Shown: positions 1 through 8,899 of the stretch, piece by piece
Position numbering within the stretch: position 1 is the first letter of the stretch
How the letters are laid out: every line of letters starts with the position of its first letter
NCBI GenBank assembly: GCA_046710535.1
Contig: JBKEHH010000006.1
Location: 124,001-188,000 of the forward strand
DNA: 64,000 bases
Origin: CAWVSB01 sp046710535
GTDB taxonomy: Bacteria > Pseudomonadota > Gammaproteobacteria > Pseudomonadales > CAWVSB01
Reading direction: 5' to 3'
Translations under genes and position numbers: made by a program
Notes under the pieces: generated by a model
Told to the model about the DNA's origin: nothing
What the model saw: only the letters and a program-made list of their open reading frames with translations
Database searches by the model: none

Positions 1-1
1 C

Positions 2-472
2 GCAAAAGCGGAAACAGCGTTAGCACAAGATAGCGATACTATTGTAGAAGAAGAACAAGCACCAGTGATTGATTTGTTGCTCGAAAAAGCAGCAGAGCAA
101 TGGCATTCAGTTTTCGCCCAGATACCCCTTCGTGGTGTGGTACGCAGTGTTGTCGCAAATTGCTCATTAGAAAAAGTGGTCGGCAATACGGCACATTTCA
201 CCTTAGATGAAGCCCATGCTAGTTTGTTTAATGACTCATACTGTGTTCGCATCGCTACTGCGATGAGCGAATTATTTGGTCAAGTTGTGCAAGCAGAAGT
301 GCTTATTGGTAAGCCTAGCCGCGAAACCCCTGCGACCTATGCTGATAGATTAAGACGTGAGCGCCAACATAATGCTGTGCAGAGTCTACAAGTTGATGAA
401 AACGTGCAAAAAATTATTGGCGAATTTAGTGGCACGCTAATTATTGAATCGATTAAACCCTTAGATAGTTGA
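2..472 (+). CDS. dnaX: DNA polymerase III subunit gamma/tau, C-terminal part (cut by window edge)
   Basis: This is an open frame running in from the left edge and ending in TGA just before ybaB. It has no ATPase core. The visible part is an acidic linker followed by a domain that resembles the tau C-terminal region, which contacts the alpha polymerase subunit and DnaB helicase in the replisome. The identification rests mainly on the invariant dnaX-ybaB-recR gene order, backed by tau-like C-terminal sequence with a GKPSRETPA stretch. The true start lies outside the window, and the GTG at position 65 is an internal codon. Confidence 0.85.
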   Translation, partial: AKAETALAQDSDTIVEEEQAPVIDLLLEKAAEQWHSVFAQIPLRGVVRSVVANCSLEKVVGNTAHFTLDEAHASLFNDSYCVRIATAMSELFGQVVQAEVLIGKPSRETPATYADRLRRERQHNAVQSLQVDENVQKIIGEFSGTLIIESIKPLDS

Positions 473-479
473 GGTAATT

Positions 480-806
480 ATGTTTAAAGACGGAATGGAT
501 GGCTTGATGCAGCAAGCCAAGCTGATGCAAGAACGCATGGCCAAAATGCAAGAAGAGCTGGCTAATGCCGAGGTACAAGGTGAATCTGGTGCTGGGATGG
601 TCAAAGTGATTATGACCGGCCGTCATGATGTTAAAAAGATTAATATCGACCCCAGCTTGCTTACCGAAGATAAAGAAATGTTAGAAGATTTGGTTGCTGC
701 AGCAGTTAACGATGCAGTACGCAAAGTTGAAGCTAATAGTAAAAATATGATGAAAGATATTACCGGTGGCATTGATATGCCCGCTGGTTTCAAAATGCCG
801 TTTTAA
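480..806 (+). CDS. ybaB: YbaB/EbfC family nucleoid-associated protein
   Basis: This 108-residue protein has the family's full length and its signatures: a methionine- and glutamine-rich N-terminal helix (KLMQERMAKMQEEL), the central VKVIMTGRHDVKKI strand and a PAGFKMPF tail. Family members are dimers that bind DNA and coat the nucleoid. A GAGG ribosome-binding sequence sits six bases before the ATG. The gene starts 8 bp after dnaX and precedes recR, the usual arrangement in gammaproteobacteria, which points to one transcript. The call is firm; the cellular role of the family is only broadly known. Confidence 0.96.
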   Translation: MFKDGMDGLMQQAKLMQERMAKMQEELANAEVQGESGAGMVKVIMTGRHDVKKINIDPSLLTEDKEMLEDLVAAAVNDAVRKVEANSKNMMKDITGGIDMPAGFKMPF

Positions 807-820
807 GTTGCCATATATTT

Positions 821-1417
821 ATGTCTAGCCCGTTAATTGATGAACTAGTAGAAGCACTGCGAATTTTACCGAGCGTAGGGCCCAAATCTGCTCAGCGTAT
901 GGCAATGCATTTGTTAGAGCGTAACCGTGATGGCGGGCAGCGCCTGGCCGACAGTTTGGCCGAAGCCATGAGCAAAGTAGGGCGCTGTAATAGTTGTCGT
1001 ACTTTTACCGAAGAGACTAAGTGTAAGATATGCGCCAGCACTAAGCGTGATGAAAACATATTGTGCGTAATTGAAACACCTAGTGATATTTTAGCAATAG
1101 AGCAATCTGGCGGATACAGGGGTAAATACTTTGTCCTTATGGGGCATTTGTCACCGATTGATGGCATTGGGCCCGGTGAAATTGGGGTAGACCAATTACT
1201 TGAGCGGGTAAGCGAATATGAGGTTAACGAGGTTATTTTGGCAACAGGAACAACAGTAGAAGGCGAAGCGACCGCTTATTATATTTCGCAGCAGTTAAAG
1301 CCTTTGGGGGTGACTGTGTCGAGAATTGCTCATGGCGTGCCATTGGGTGGTGACTTGGAATATGTAGACGGAGGCACTCTGGCTCATGCCCTATCAGGCC
1401 GCAAGGTAGTAGATTAA
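821..1417 (+). CDS. recR: Recombination mediator protein RecR
   Basis: RecR works with RecF and RecO to load RecA onto SSB-coated single-stranded gaps. The 198-residue protein shows the helix-hairpin-helix near residues 10-30 (LPSVGPKSAQRMA). It has a four-cysteine zinc finger at C56, C59, C68 and C71, a TOPRIM domain from about residue 80 (LCVIETPSDI), and the C-terminal Walker-B-like region with AHGVPLGGDLEYVD. It lies 14 bp after ybaB and 2 bp before rnd, consistent with co-transcription with dnaX-ybaB. Nothing is unusual about it. Confidence 0.98.
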   Translation: MSSPLIDELVEALRILPSVGPKSAQRMAMHLLERNRDGGQRLADSLAEAMSKVGRCNSCRTFTEETKCKICASTKRDENILCVIETPSDILAIEQSGGYRGKYFVLMGHLSPIDGIGPGEIGVDQLLERVSEYEVNEVILATGTTVEGEATAYYISQQLKPLGVTVSRIAHGVPLGGDLEYVDGGTLAHALSGRKVVD

Positions 1418-1419
1418 TT

Positions 1420-2559
1420 ATGGCTGATTTACCGCATTTTGATTACATCACTATAGCCACCGATGACGACTTAGCTAAAGTTTGTCAGCAATGGATGCAT
1501 TGTAGCGTGCTCGCGCTGGACACAGAGTTTGTTCGACGCTCGACTTTTTACCCAATTTTAGGGCTTATTCAAGTTAGCGATGGCGTTACGCTATATTTAA
1601 TTGATCCAATAAATATCGACGATTTCTCGCCTTTTGCGAAAGTATTACAAGCTGAATTGGTGTTAAAACTACTACATTCTGCCAGCGAAGATTTAGAAGT
1701 GTTTGACCGTTATATTGGCTGCCTTCCTAGTCCGATGCTAGATACGCAAATAGCCGCAGGGATGGCTGGGGTTGGTGTAGGTTTAGGTTTTAATAAACTG
1801 GTGATGGAGCTGTTAGATGTTGACCTGCCAAAGGGTGAGACTTGCTCTGATTGGTGTAAAAGGCCACTAACTGAGCAGCAGTGTCAGTATGCCTGTGCTG
1901 ATGTGTACTATTTATACGCAATGTATCCAATGTTGCTTGAACGTTTGCAAAAAAATGACCGCTTAGCATGGGCATTGGAAGATGGTGCCACTGAAAATGT
2001 GGTAGTGCCATCGCAAGTGCCGACAGATGAATATTATTTACGAGTGAGTGGGGCAGGTAATTTAAACCGAAATGAGCTAACAATATTTAAAGGCTTATGT
2101 GACTGGCGTGAAACTATAGTACGCAAGCGCGATATGCCTCGCGGTCGATTTGTTAAAGATGCTGTGCTACTAAAAATTGCTAAGCAAATGCCAGCTTCTA
2201 AAGCCAATCTAGCTAAAGTAGCTGACCTTTCGCCGGGGGTGATTAAGCACTATAGCGATGATGTTTTAGCCTTAGTAGAACAGTACCAAAACGTAGTGGA
2301 TGAGAATAAGCCTGCGCAATTAGCACCACCGTTAAAACCTGCCCAAAAAGAGTTAGTCGAGAAGTTAAAGCGATGTTTAGTTAGTACTGGTGAACAATTA
2401 GATTTCCCCTCGGAGCTGCTGGCTAGTCGAAAAGATTTGGTTGCGCTAATTAGTTCTAACTTCGATGGTAGCGGCTATAGCTTGCCACCAAAATTAACTG
2501 GTTGGCGCGAACAAGCGGTAGGCCAAGCCTTATTAAACTGTATCGTTAAGGGTAGTTAA
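1420..2559 (+). CDS. rnd: Ribonuclease D
   Basis: This is a 3'-5' exoribonuclease that trims tRNA precursors and other structured RNAs. The 379-residue protein carries the DEDDy catalytic set: D34 and E36 in LALDTEF, D91 in HSASEDLEVF, D108 in MLDTQ, and Y157/D161 in YACADVYYLY. An HRDC domain follows from about residue 210 (NELTIFKGLCDWRE...). Length matches the family. It begins 2 bp after recR, and its stop codon overlaps the next ATG by one base (TAATG), so the following gene is probably translationally coupled. Confidence 0.96.
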   Translation: MADLPHFDYITIATDDDLAKVCQQWMHCSVLALDTEFVRRSTFYPILGLIQVSDGVTLYLIDPINIDDFSPFAKVLQAELVLKLLHSASEDLEVFDRYIGCLPSPMLDTQIAAGMAGVGVGLGFNKLVMELLDVDLPKGETCSDWCKRPLTEQQCQYACADVYYLYAMYPMLLERLQKNDRLAWALEDGATENVVVPSQVPTDEYYLRVSGAGNLNRNELTIFKGLCDWRETIVRKRDMPRGRFVKDAVLLKIAKQMPASKANLAKVADLSPGVIKHYSDDVLALVEQYQNVVDENKPAQLAPPLKPAQKELVEKLKRCLVSTGEQLDFPSELLASRKDLVALISSNFDGSGYSLPPKLTGWREQAVGQALLNCIVKGS

Positions 2560-2846
2560 TGAAATTAATAACCAGTATATATAGGTCAAAACGCAAAGAA
2601 GGTATGTACCTATATGTTGAGAAAAGTGTTGGTGTGGACAATTTACCAGAGGCATTGTTAAGGCAGTTTGGCACCCCAGAACATGCAATGGTATTGGTGT
2701 TAACGCCAGACAAAAAGCTGGCCTATGCCGATGTAAAAAAAGTGATAAACGCTGTTCAAGAGCAGGGGTTTTATTTGCAAATGCCGCCAGTAATCGATGG
2801 TGCAATGTCGGCAGTAGCAGAAAAAAACTCTAAAATGCCAAGGTAG
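2559..2846 (+). CDS. YcgL domain-containing protein
   Basis: This 95-residue cytoplasmic protein matches the YcgL family (opening SIYRSKRKEGMYLYVEK, central LPEALLRQFG, and GFYLQMPP near the C-terminus). The family is small, conserved in gammaproteobacteria and of unknown biochemical function. It nearly always sits between rnd and ycgN, as here. The start overlaps the rnd stop by one base and the next gene begins almost immediately, so these three genes are very likely co-expressed. Confidence 0.92.
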   Translation: MKLITSIYRSKRKEGMYLYVEKSVGVDNLPEALLRQFGTPEHAMVLVLTPDKKLAYADVKKVINAVQEQGFYLQMPPVIDGAMSAVAEKNSKMPR

Positions 2847-2847
2847 A

Positions 2848-3285
2848 TTGGTGACAGATTTTTGGGAAAAGCCACTGCAAGAGCTAACTGCTACAGAGTG
2901 GGAAGCGTTGTGTGACGGCTGTGGTCTGTGTTGCCTGCATAAGCTAGAGGATGAAGACACCGATGAGGTATATTACACCGATGTGGCTTGCCGGTATTTA
3001 GATGATAAAACCTGTAGCTGTAAAGATTATTCCAACAGACTGAGCAATGTGCCTGAATGCACAGTGTTGAGTATAGATAATGTTGACGACTTTCATTGGC
3101 TGCCAAATACCTGTGCTTACCGCTTGCGGGCCGAAGGTAAAAAATTGCCTAAGTGGCATTATTTAAGGTGTGGTAGTAAAGAGTTAGTGCATGCGGCAGA
3201 TATGTCGGTGCAAAATAAAGTAATAAGTGAAGAGTTCGTCAATCCAGATGATATGCAAGAACATATTGTGTTGTGGGTAGACTAG
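2848..3285 (+). CDS. YcgN/UPF0260 family cysteine-cluster protein
   Basis: This protein of about 145 residues has the family's CxxCxxCC cluster (C22, C25, C28, C29 in LCDGCGLCC) and further conserved cysteines in VACRYLDD, CSCKDY and LRCGSKEL. The family is annotated as a zinc- or iron-chelating domain protein; the metal and role are not established. A TTG and a GTG are adjacent at the 5' end (2848 and 2851), and the GTG is the more likely start. It directly follows the ycgL-like gene, as in most gammaproteobacteria. Confidence 0.9.
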   Translation: MVTDFWEKPLQELTATEWEALCDGCGLCCLHKLEDEDTDEVYYTDVACRYLDDKTCSCKDYSNRLSNVPECTVLSIDNVDDFHWLPNTCAYRLRAEGKKLPKWHYLRCGSKELVHAADMSVQNKVISEEFVNPDDMQEHIVLWVD

Positions 3286-3307
3286 GGAATTAACCAGAGG
3301 AATATCG

Positions 3308-3691
3308 ATGTATTGGCAGGTTTGGCTTGTTTATTTAATAGCGGCAGTTGGCGTCACGGTGTTGTGGTGGCGATTTACCGGCAAAATGAATGACGGTTTT
3401 ATCCGTCGTGTATTGCGGCTGGTTGTTGCTATCATTTTATTTGTGCCAGCCCAGAGCGTACCAGCTAGCCCTGATTTAGCACCGGCATTTATTGTTGCTT
3501 TGTTTGCTAGTTTAACTGGCGACCAAATCAGTGTTCAGGCAGGGCTGGTGCCGCTGACAATTGGCGGTGCATTAATGCTGTCGGTGGTTGCAATCACCTC
3601 GTTAGTACAACGCATTCGCGGGTCAGCAGCTAAAGTTGATAGCACTGAAGTTGACAACAGTGCGGCTAAAGACAATAGCGAAGCTAGTTAG
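3308..3691 (+). CDS. Conserved small inner-membrane protein of unknown function
   Basis: This 127-residue protein is not assigned to a named family. It has three predicted membrane segments: about residues 3-22 (VWLVYLIAAVGVTVLWW), 36-70 (broken by prolines, with PAQSVPASPDLAPAF), and 82-102. A short charged, alanine-, serine- and aspartate-rich tail is probably cytoplasmic. A good AGAGGAA ribosome-binding sequence precedes the ATG. It is the last gene of the dnaX-ycgN run and is followed, convergently, by cysK with no spacing. Its function is unknown. Confidence 0.75.
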   Translation: MYWQVWLVYLIAAVGVTVLWWRFTGKMNDGFIRRVLRLVVAIILFVPAQSVPASPDLAPAFIVALFASLTGDQISVQAGLVPLTIGGALMLSVVAITSLVQRIRGSAAKVDSTEVDNSAAKDNSEAS

Positions 3692-4662
3692 TTACTGTAC
3701 GGTTTCGTTATCAGTAAACATGCTTGCAAACAATGCTGTAGTTAAATAGCGCTCTGCCGAATCCGGCAAGATAACTACAATGGTTTTGCGAGCATTTTCT
3801 GGGTATTTAGAGACTCTAATGGCAGCTGCGACAGCCGCTCCGCTTGAAATTCCTGCCAAAATTCCTTCTTCTTTTATTAGCCTATGCGCATATTTCATCG
3901 CATCCTCATTGCTAATTTGTTCACAGCTATCAATCAAACTTAAGTCCAAGTTTTTTGGAACAAAGCCAGCGCCAATACCTTGAATTTTATGTGGCGCATG
4001 GCTTGGCTCTTCGCCTTTAAGCGTATTAGTTATTTGGCTAGAAGAAGTTGGCTCTACCGCAATACTTTGAATGGCTTTGCCTTGAGTTTTTTTATGTAAC
4101 ATGAAATCCCACTAATGGTTCCGCCGGTGCCAACGCCAGCGACGACAATATCAACTTCGCGGTCGGTATCATTCCAAATCTCTGGCCCGGTAGTTTTCTC
4201 ATGAATTGCAGGGTTAGCAGGGTTTTGAAATTGTTGCAGCATAATATGCGTAGCCGGATCAAGATCAACAATTTCCTGTGCTTTGGCAATGGCTGCAGGG
4301 ATACCTTTTGCGCCATCGGTGAGGATAACCTTAGCGCCTAAAGCTGTCACTAGTTGACGCCGCTCAAGGCTCATGGTGCTGGGCATCGTCAAAACTAAAC
4401 CGTAACCTTTTGCCGCCGCAACAAAAGCTAAAGCAATACCGGTATTGCCGCTGGTAGGCTCTACAATTGTCATGCCTTGTTTTAACGAACCATCTTTTTC
4501 TGCAGTTTCAATCATACTGGCACCAATGCGGCACTTAACCGACATCGCCGGATTTTGGCTTTCAACTTTAGCCAAAATAGTAGCGCCATCAGAAACCTTA
4601 TTAAGGCGTACTAGGGGCGTATTACCTATGGCTAGGGCGTTATTATCGAATATATTGCTCAT
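3692..4662 (-). pseudogene. cysK: Cysteine synthase A, interrupted by a -1 frameshift
   Basis: This is O-acetylserine sulfhydrylase, the PLP enzyme that makes cysteine from O-acetylserine and sulfide. The N-terminal frame has the PLP lysine K43 (NPAMSVKCRIG), the EPTSGNTG substrate loop and the VGTGGTISG phosphate loop. The C-terminal frame carries HKIQGIGAGFVP and GILAGISSGAA. The two frames join cleanly if one A is added to a run of seven A at about 4091-4097 (coding strand). No other lesion is visible, so this is either a recent mutation, a homopolymer sequencing error, or recoding on the A AAA AAA heptamer. The ATG at 4662 is chosen because AGGAGA sits five bases before it. Joined length is near the family norm. 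Confidence 0.85.
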
Positions 4663-4836
4663 GCCGGTCTCCTGTTGCAATCAGCCGCTGAGTATAGCGC
4701 TTGTTAATAGCTAGAGGCCCGTAGCCACAAGGGATCGAAAGTTTTGTCATATAGACTGACTTCGCTTGCACTAAGCAGTGCTGATCTATAAAGTTTGCTC
4801 CGAAAATTGAACCCCGTTTTGGAATATGGTGAAAAA

Positions 4837-5685
4837 ATGACAGATTTTAAAGGCACTGATGAATATGTCGCGACGGATGACCTTCGTATGGCAGTTAACG
4901 CGGCTGTAACTCTGCAGCGCCCATTGTTGATAAAAGGTGAGCCCGGTACCGGTAAAACCATGTTGGCCGAGCAAGTGGCTCAGTCTATGGGAATGAGGCT
5001 TATTCAGTGGCATATCAAGTCAACCACTAAAGCTCAGCAAGGTTTGTATGAATACGACGCTGTCAGCCGCTTGCGTGACTCTCAGCTTGGCAACGATAAG
5101 GTTGAAGACGTCGGTAACTACATTAAGAAAGGAAAAATGTGGGAAGCGTTTGCTGCCGATGAGCAAGTGGTATTGTTGATCGATGAGGTCGATAAAGCCG
5201 ATATTGAATTTCCAAATGACTTGCTAGTTGAGCTAGATAAAATGGAATTTTTTGTCTATGAGACCGGCGAGACAGTAAAAGCAAAGCATCGGCCGATTAT
5301 TATTATTACTAGTAATAACGAGAAAGAGCTGCCTGACGCGTTTTTACGTCGTTGTTTTTTCCACTATATTAACTTTCCAGATCGTCCAACCATGGAAAAA
5401 ATCGTGGACGTTCATTACCCAGGAATTAAAGGAAAAATGGTGCAGCAAGCTATGGATATTTTCTTTGATGTTCGCGCTATCCCGGGTATGCGGAAAAAGC
5501 CGTCCACATCTGAATTGATCGATTGGTTAAAGCTTTTACTATCGGACGATTTACCTGATGAAATTTTGAAAAATCACGATGCCAGTAAAGCGATACCGCC
5601 ATTATATGGAGCGCTGATTAAAAATGAGCAAGATGTACATTTGCTAGAACGCCTAGCTTTCATGCATCGTCGTGAAACTAAATAA
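4837..5685 (+). CDS. MoxR-family AAA+ ATPase
   Basis: This 282-residue ATPase has Walker A at residues 34-41 (GEPGTGKT), Walker B at 111-118 (VVLLIDEV), a sensor-1 asparagine region (IITSNNEKELPDAFLRRC) and the arginine finger. It is of the single-domain MoxR type that works as a chaperone or remodeller with a VWA-domain partner, which is encoded next. The ATG at 4837 is preferred over the upstream TTG because GGTGA precedes it and the protein then begins at the usual family position. The pair is in the same direction, 23 bp apart. The client protein is unknown. Confidence 0.9.
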   Translation: MTDFKGTDEYVATDDLRMAVNAAVTLQRPLLIKGEPGTGKTMLAEQVAQSMGMRLIQWHIKSTTKAQQGLYEYDAVSRLRDSQLGNDKVEDVGNYIKKGKMWEAFAADEQVVLLIDEVDKADIEFPNDLLVELDKMEFFVYETGETVKAKHRPIIIITSNNEKELPDAFLRRCFFHYINFPDRPTMEKIVDVHYPGIKGKMVQQAMDIFFDVRAIPGMRKKPSTSELIDWLKLLLSDDLPDEILKNHDASKAIPPLYGALIKNEQDVHLLERLAFMHRRETK

Positions 5686-5708
5686 CTAGTTCTGAGACTT
5701 TATAGATA

Positions 5709-6884
5709 ATGTTAATTAGCTTTTTTCAAATTCTTCGTACTGCGGGTATTCCGGTAACGCTGAAAGAGTTGCTAGATTTAATGGCTGCTTTACAAGCGCA
5801 GCTGGTGTTCGCCAATATGGATGAATTTTATTATTTAGCCAGAACTGTCATGGTTAAAGATGAAAAATATTTTGATAGGTTCGACAAAGCTTTTGGCGCC
5901 TTTTTTAAAGAAATGGAGGGGCTGGACGACTTGATCGAAGCGCTAATACCGGATGATTGGTTGCGCAATGAATTTGAAAAGCATCTCACCGAAGAAGAAA
6001 AAGCTAAAATTGAATCTTTAGGCGGTTTGGAAAAGCTAATTGAGGAATTTAAAAAGCGTTTAGAAGAACAAAAAGAGCGGCATGAGGGGGGTAATAAATG
6101 GGTAGGTACCGGTGGTACATCACCATTTGGCCAAGACGGTTACAATCCTGAAGGCGTGCGTGTTGGTTCTAATGGCAAACATAAAAAAGCGGTTAAGGTT
6201 TGGGAACAGCGAGATTTTAAAAACCTAGACGACAGTGTTGAGCTAGGCACGCGAAATATTAAGGTAGCGCTGCGCCGTCTGCGTAAATTTGCGCGCACTG
6301 GTGCAGCCGACGAATTAGACCTAGATGACACTATTAGTTCGACCGCGCGCAATGCGGGCATGTTGGATATAAAAATGGTGCCAGAACGGCATAATGCAGT
6401 AAAAGTGCTGCTGTTCTTAGATGTGGGTGGTTCTATGGATCCGCATATAAAAGTCTGTGAAGAGTTATTTTCAGCGGCTAAATCTGAGTTTAAACATTTA
6501 GAGTATTTTTATTTCCATAATTTCACGTATGAGTCTGTCTGGAATAACAACGTTCGTCGCCACAATGAACGAATTCCGTTGTTAGATATTTTGCATAAAT
6601 ATTCACGCGACTACAAAATAATCTTTGTTGGCGACGCAGCTATGTCACCCTATGAGATCTTGCAGCCAGGTGGTAGCGTTGAGCATTGGAATGAAGAGCC
6701 GGGTGAAGTCAGTATGCGTCGCATATTGTCCACCTATCATAAAACGGTGTGGTTAAATCCGCTGCCTGAGTCTGAATGGGATTGGTCACAGTCGGTGTCT
6801 ATGGTGCAGCGTTTGTTTGAAAATAGAATGTACGCTATGACCTTAAATGGCATGGAAAAGGCAATGGCCGAGTTAACTCGGTAA
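5709..6884 (+). CDS. VWA domain protein, CoxE-like (partner of the MoxR ATPase)
   Basis: This 391-residue protein has an N-terminal helical region with a charged lysine/glutamate segment at about 95-125, a glycine-rich linker (GTGGTSPFGQDG) and a C-terminal von Willebrand A fold. The MIDAS-type motif is at residues 234-245 (LLFLDVGGSMDP); the usual DxSxS is DxGGS, which appears typical of this CoxE-like subfamily. MoxR/VWA pairs act together in metal-centre insertion or complex assembly in characterised systems such as CoxD/CoxE. No candidate target enzyme is adjacent here, so the role is inferred only in general terms. Confidence 0.85.
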   Translation: MLISFFQILRTAGIPVTLKELLDLMAALQAQLVFANMDEFYYLARTVMVKDEKYFDRFDKAFGAFFKEMEGLDDLIEALIPDDWLRNEFEKHLTEEEKAKIESLGGLEKLIEEFKKRLEEQKERHEGGNKWVGTGGTSPFGQDGYNPEGVRVGSNGKHKKAVKVWEQRDFKNLDDSVELGTRNIKVALRRLRKFARTGAADELDLDDTISSTARNAGMLDIKMVPERHNAVKVLLFLDVGGSMDPHIKVCEELFSAAKSEFKHLEYFYFHNFTYESVWNNNVRRHNERIPLLDILHKYSRDYKIIFVGDAAMSPYEILQPGGSVEHWNEEPGEVSMRRILSTYHKTVWLNPLPESEWDWSQSVSMVQRLFENRMYAMTLNGMEKAMAELTR

Positions 6885-6922
6885 TTTTGGTTTATAGTTA
6901 CTACTCTTAATCACGATAGCGG

Positions 6923-7843
6923 ATGGAAGTCGCATTGAATAATTTGTCCGAAGCAGTGTCTATCAAGCTAATTATTGGCTTAGCTCTGATAGCGGTAGGA
7001 TTATGGCCGTTGTCCGTTTATGTTGAATTTTTCGCTACTAACTATCACCTCGATATTGCTAGAGTACTTATTCTGGTCGCGATTTGTTGGTTAGCGATGG
7101 CTAGCTCTGCAAGCCATATGTTAATGAAAAATGAGCGCGAGACTCTACAGAGAAAGCTAAGTATTCAAGAACTGCAGATATCTGAGGCCAAAGATAATAC
7201 CGTATTTGAAGTTAAAAATTTGAATACCAAACTTGAAGCTGAACGCAAGGCTGCGGCTATTAATATCGCAGAAGTAGAAGATAAGTTAGCTAACGCTGAA
7301 GTTTTACTACAAGAAAAAGAAACAACAACTATCGATGCCTCTACTGAGGTAATGACCAGGCAGTATTTTGATATTAGGTTTGAATCAGAATGGCAGCGGG
7401 CCTATCGCAATCAGCGGTTTTTATCATTATTACTTATTGATATAGATGACTTCACCTCAGTAAATCTTGAGCATGGCGTTGACGCTGGTGATGAGATATT
7501 ACAGATTGTCGCGGCTATTCTGGCCGAGACCATTGCTAGGGCGAGCGATGTTATAACCTATTTTGGGGATGACCAGTTTGCCGTGATTTTACCTGAAACT
7601 GACATAGACGGCGCTGGCGCCGTGGCTGATAAACTGCGTCAGCGAGTTGCCGATGCGATAATGACCAATGAAGATATAGAGGTGTCGTTAACAGTCAGTA
7701 TTGGCGGTTTGTCGGTCTTACCGTTAGCACCACAAAGTTGGAAAGGTGCCTTAATAAAGGTTAGCGAGGCCCTAGGCGCTGCCAAGGACGCGGGTAAAGA
7801 TACTGTTAAATTTTCCGGTGTAAAGGGCTTATACACGCCATAA
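6923..7843 (+). CDS. Membrane-anchored GGDEF-family protein with a degenerate active site
   Basis: This 306-residue protein has two membrane helices (about 14-34 and 46-66), a long coiled coil (about 68-135) and a C-terminal GGDEF domain from about 140 with LLLIDIDDF and the GVDAGDEILQ helix. The signature position reads GDDQF at 215-219 instead of GG(D/E)EF, so the second glycine and the glutamate are replaced. Active diguanylate cyclases need this loop to bind GTP, so the protein is probably not a working cyclase and may act as a GTP or c-di-GMP sensor or scaffold. It converges on the methyltransferase gene downstream. Confidence 0.85.
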   Translation: MEVALNNLSEAVSIKLIIGLALIAVGLWPLSVYVEFFATNYHLDIARVLILVAICWLAMASSASHMLMKNERETLQRKLSIQELQISEAKDNTVFEVKNLNTKLEAERKAAAINIAEVEDKLANAEVLLQEKETTTIDASTEVMTRQYFDIRFESEWQRAYRNQRFLSLLLIDIDDFTSVNLEHGVDAGDEILQIVAAILAETIARASDVITYFGDDQFAVILPETDIDGAGAVADKLRQRVADAIMTNEDIEVSLTVSIGGLSVLPLAPQSWKGALIKVSEALGAAKDAGKDTVKFSGVKGLYTP

Positions 7844-7862
7844 ACCAATCCCTTCTAACGTG

Positions 7863-8597
7863 TTAGCCCATAAATGCGATAAGCGCGGCGGCCACTGCGA
7901 CATTCAGTGACTCAACGCCATTGTGCATGGGTATGCTTAGTCGCTGATCGGCCAATTTTTCAACCTCAGAACTAACGCCATCACTTTCATTGCCCAGTAC
8001 ATAAATCGTAGGCTTGCTGCTTGGCTTATCAAGTAACGATTGCTCACCATCACCTTGTAAACTACATACCTTATAGCCATAGCTTTGCAGCTCTACTAGC
8101 GTAGGTGCCAGCTTATCGCATTGATAAATGGGAAATTTAAACACCGTGCCGGTACTCGCTTTAATCACTAATGGCGATAAACGAGTATTGCCAGGCTCTG
8201 TGGGCAGCAGTAAGCCATCCATACCACCCGCACAGGCGGAGCGAATAATCATACCTAGATTCTGGGGGTTATTAATTCTGTCTACTGCCAGCAGGCGACC
8301 ATTGGGCTTAATGTCTTTGAGATTCACCCATGGCTGTAAAGTAGGGCAGTAAATGTCGGCAGCAACGCCTTGGTCTTGCTTGCCGTTACGTGAAATACGC
8401 GAAAGCTCTAGTTTGCTGTGGTAGCGCATATCCACATCTTGCTGCTGGGCTAAGCGCTCTATTTTCCTTATCGCATCGCCAGGTTTGTTGCTGTCGGCAA
8501 GATGGACGCGCAGTACCTTAATGTCGCTGCTCTCTAATGCTTCTTGCACCGGATTGCGGCCAAATATTGTTAATGAGTTATCAGGTTTTGCTTTCAT
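7863..8597 (-). CDS. SpoU/TrmH-family RNA 2'-O-methyltransferase (RlmB-like)
   Basis: This is a knotted SPOUT methyltransferase of 244 residues, the same length as RlmB, which methylates G2251 of 23S rRNA. It has the substrate-binding N-terminal domain (FGRNPVQEAL) and the three SpoU motifs: NPQNLGMIIRSA, VLGNESDGVS and IPMHNGVESLNVAVA. SAM is the expected donor. It stands alone rather than beside rnr, so orthology to rlmB is not certain and other TrmH-group enzymes are possible. The 3' end faces the GGDEF gene 19 bp away. Confidence 0.9.
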   Translation of the reverse strand: MKAKPDNSLTIFGRNPVQEALESSDIKVLRVHLADSNKPGDAIRKIERLAQQQDVDMRYHSKLELSRISRNGKQDQGVAADIYCPTLQPWVNLKDIKPNGRLLAVDRINNPQNLGMIIRSACAGGMDGLLLPTEPGNTRLSPLVIKASTGTVFKFPIYQCDKLAPTLVELQSYGYKVCSLQGDGEQSLLDKPSSKPTIYVLGNESDGVSSEVEKLADQRLSIPMHNGVESLNVAVAAALIAFMG

Positions 8598-8899
8598 CGC
8601 TTGAAATATCGTATGTTATTAATGGCTTATTGCTGGCTAGTATAAATGGCTTATGCACTTTTATGGATTTTGTTTTTAATTATTTTGATAAAGCGAATAT
8701 TGATGGAATGCTTATTGCATACATTCAGTGCGGGAATACTATTTATTGGTGCGTAAATCGATATTGTCACTAATATGGCTACTTTTTGCACATAAATAGA
8801 GCATTTTTAGATCGAAACTTCCTTTAAGTGGTTTCAATCGGTGCACAATAATAATTACCGCACTACTTTAGTGCTTTAAAAGAATTTTAGGGGACAGGC
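8598..8899. other. Intergenic region upstream of amtB
   Basis: This AT-rich divergent intergenic stretch contains no convincing gene. It should hold the promoters of both the methyltransferase gene and amtB. A GGTGCAC half-site near 8840 and a TGCAC near 8787 recall NtrC half-sites, and a GG/GC pair near 8777 recalls a sigma-54 promoter. However, the GG-to-GC spacing is nine rather than ten, so none is called. No glnK lies before amtB. Confidence 0.5.

Noticed and set aside
8537..8773. 78-codon frame over the start of the methyltransferase gene
   Set aside because: It overlaps the confirmed methyltransferase N-terminus on the other strand and its remainder is low-complexity AT-rich sequence.
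8765..8800. Sigma-54-like promoter before amtB
   Set aside because: The GG and GC elements are nine bases apart instead of ten and the flanks match poorly; NtrC half-sites nearby are single and weak.
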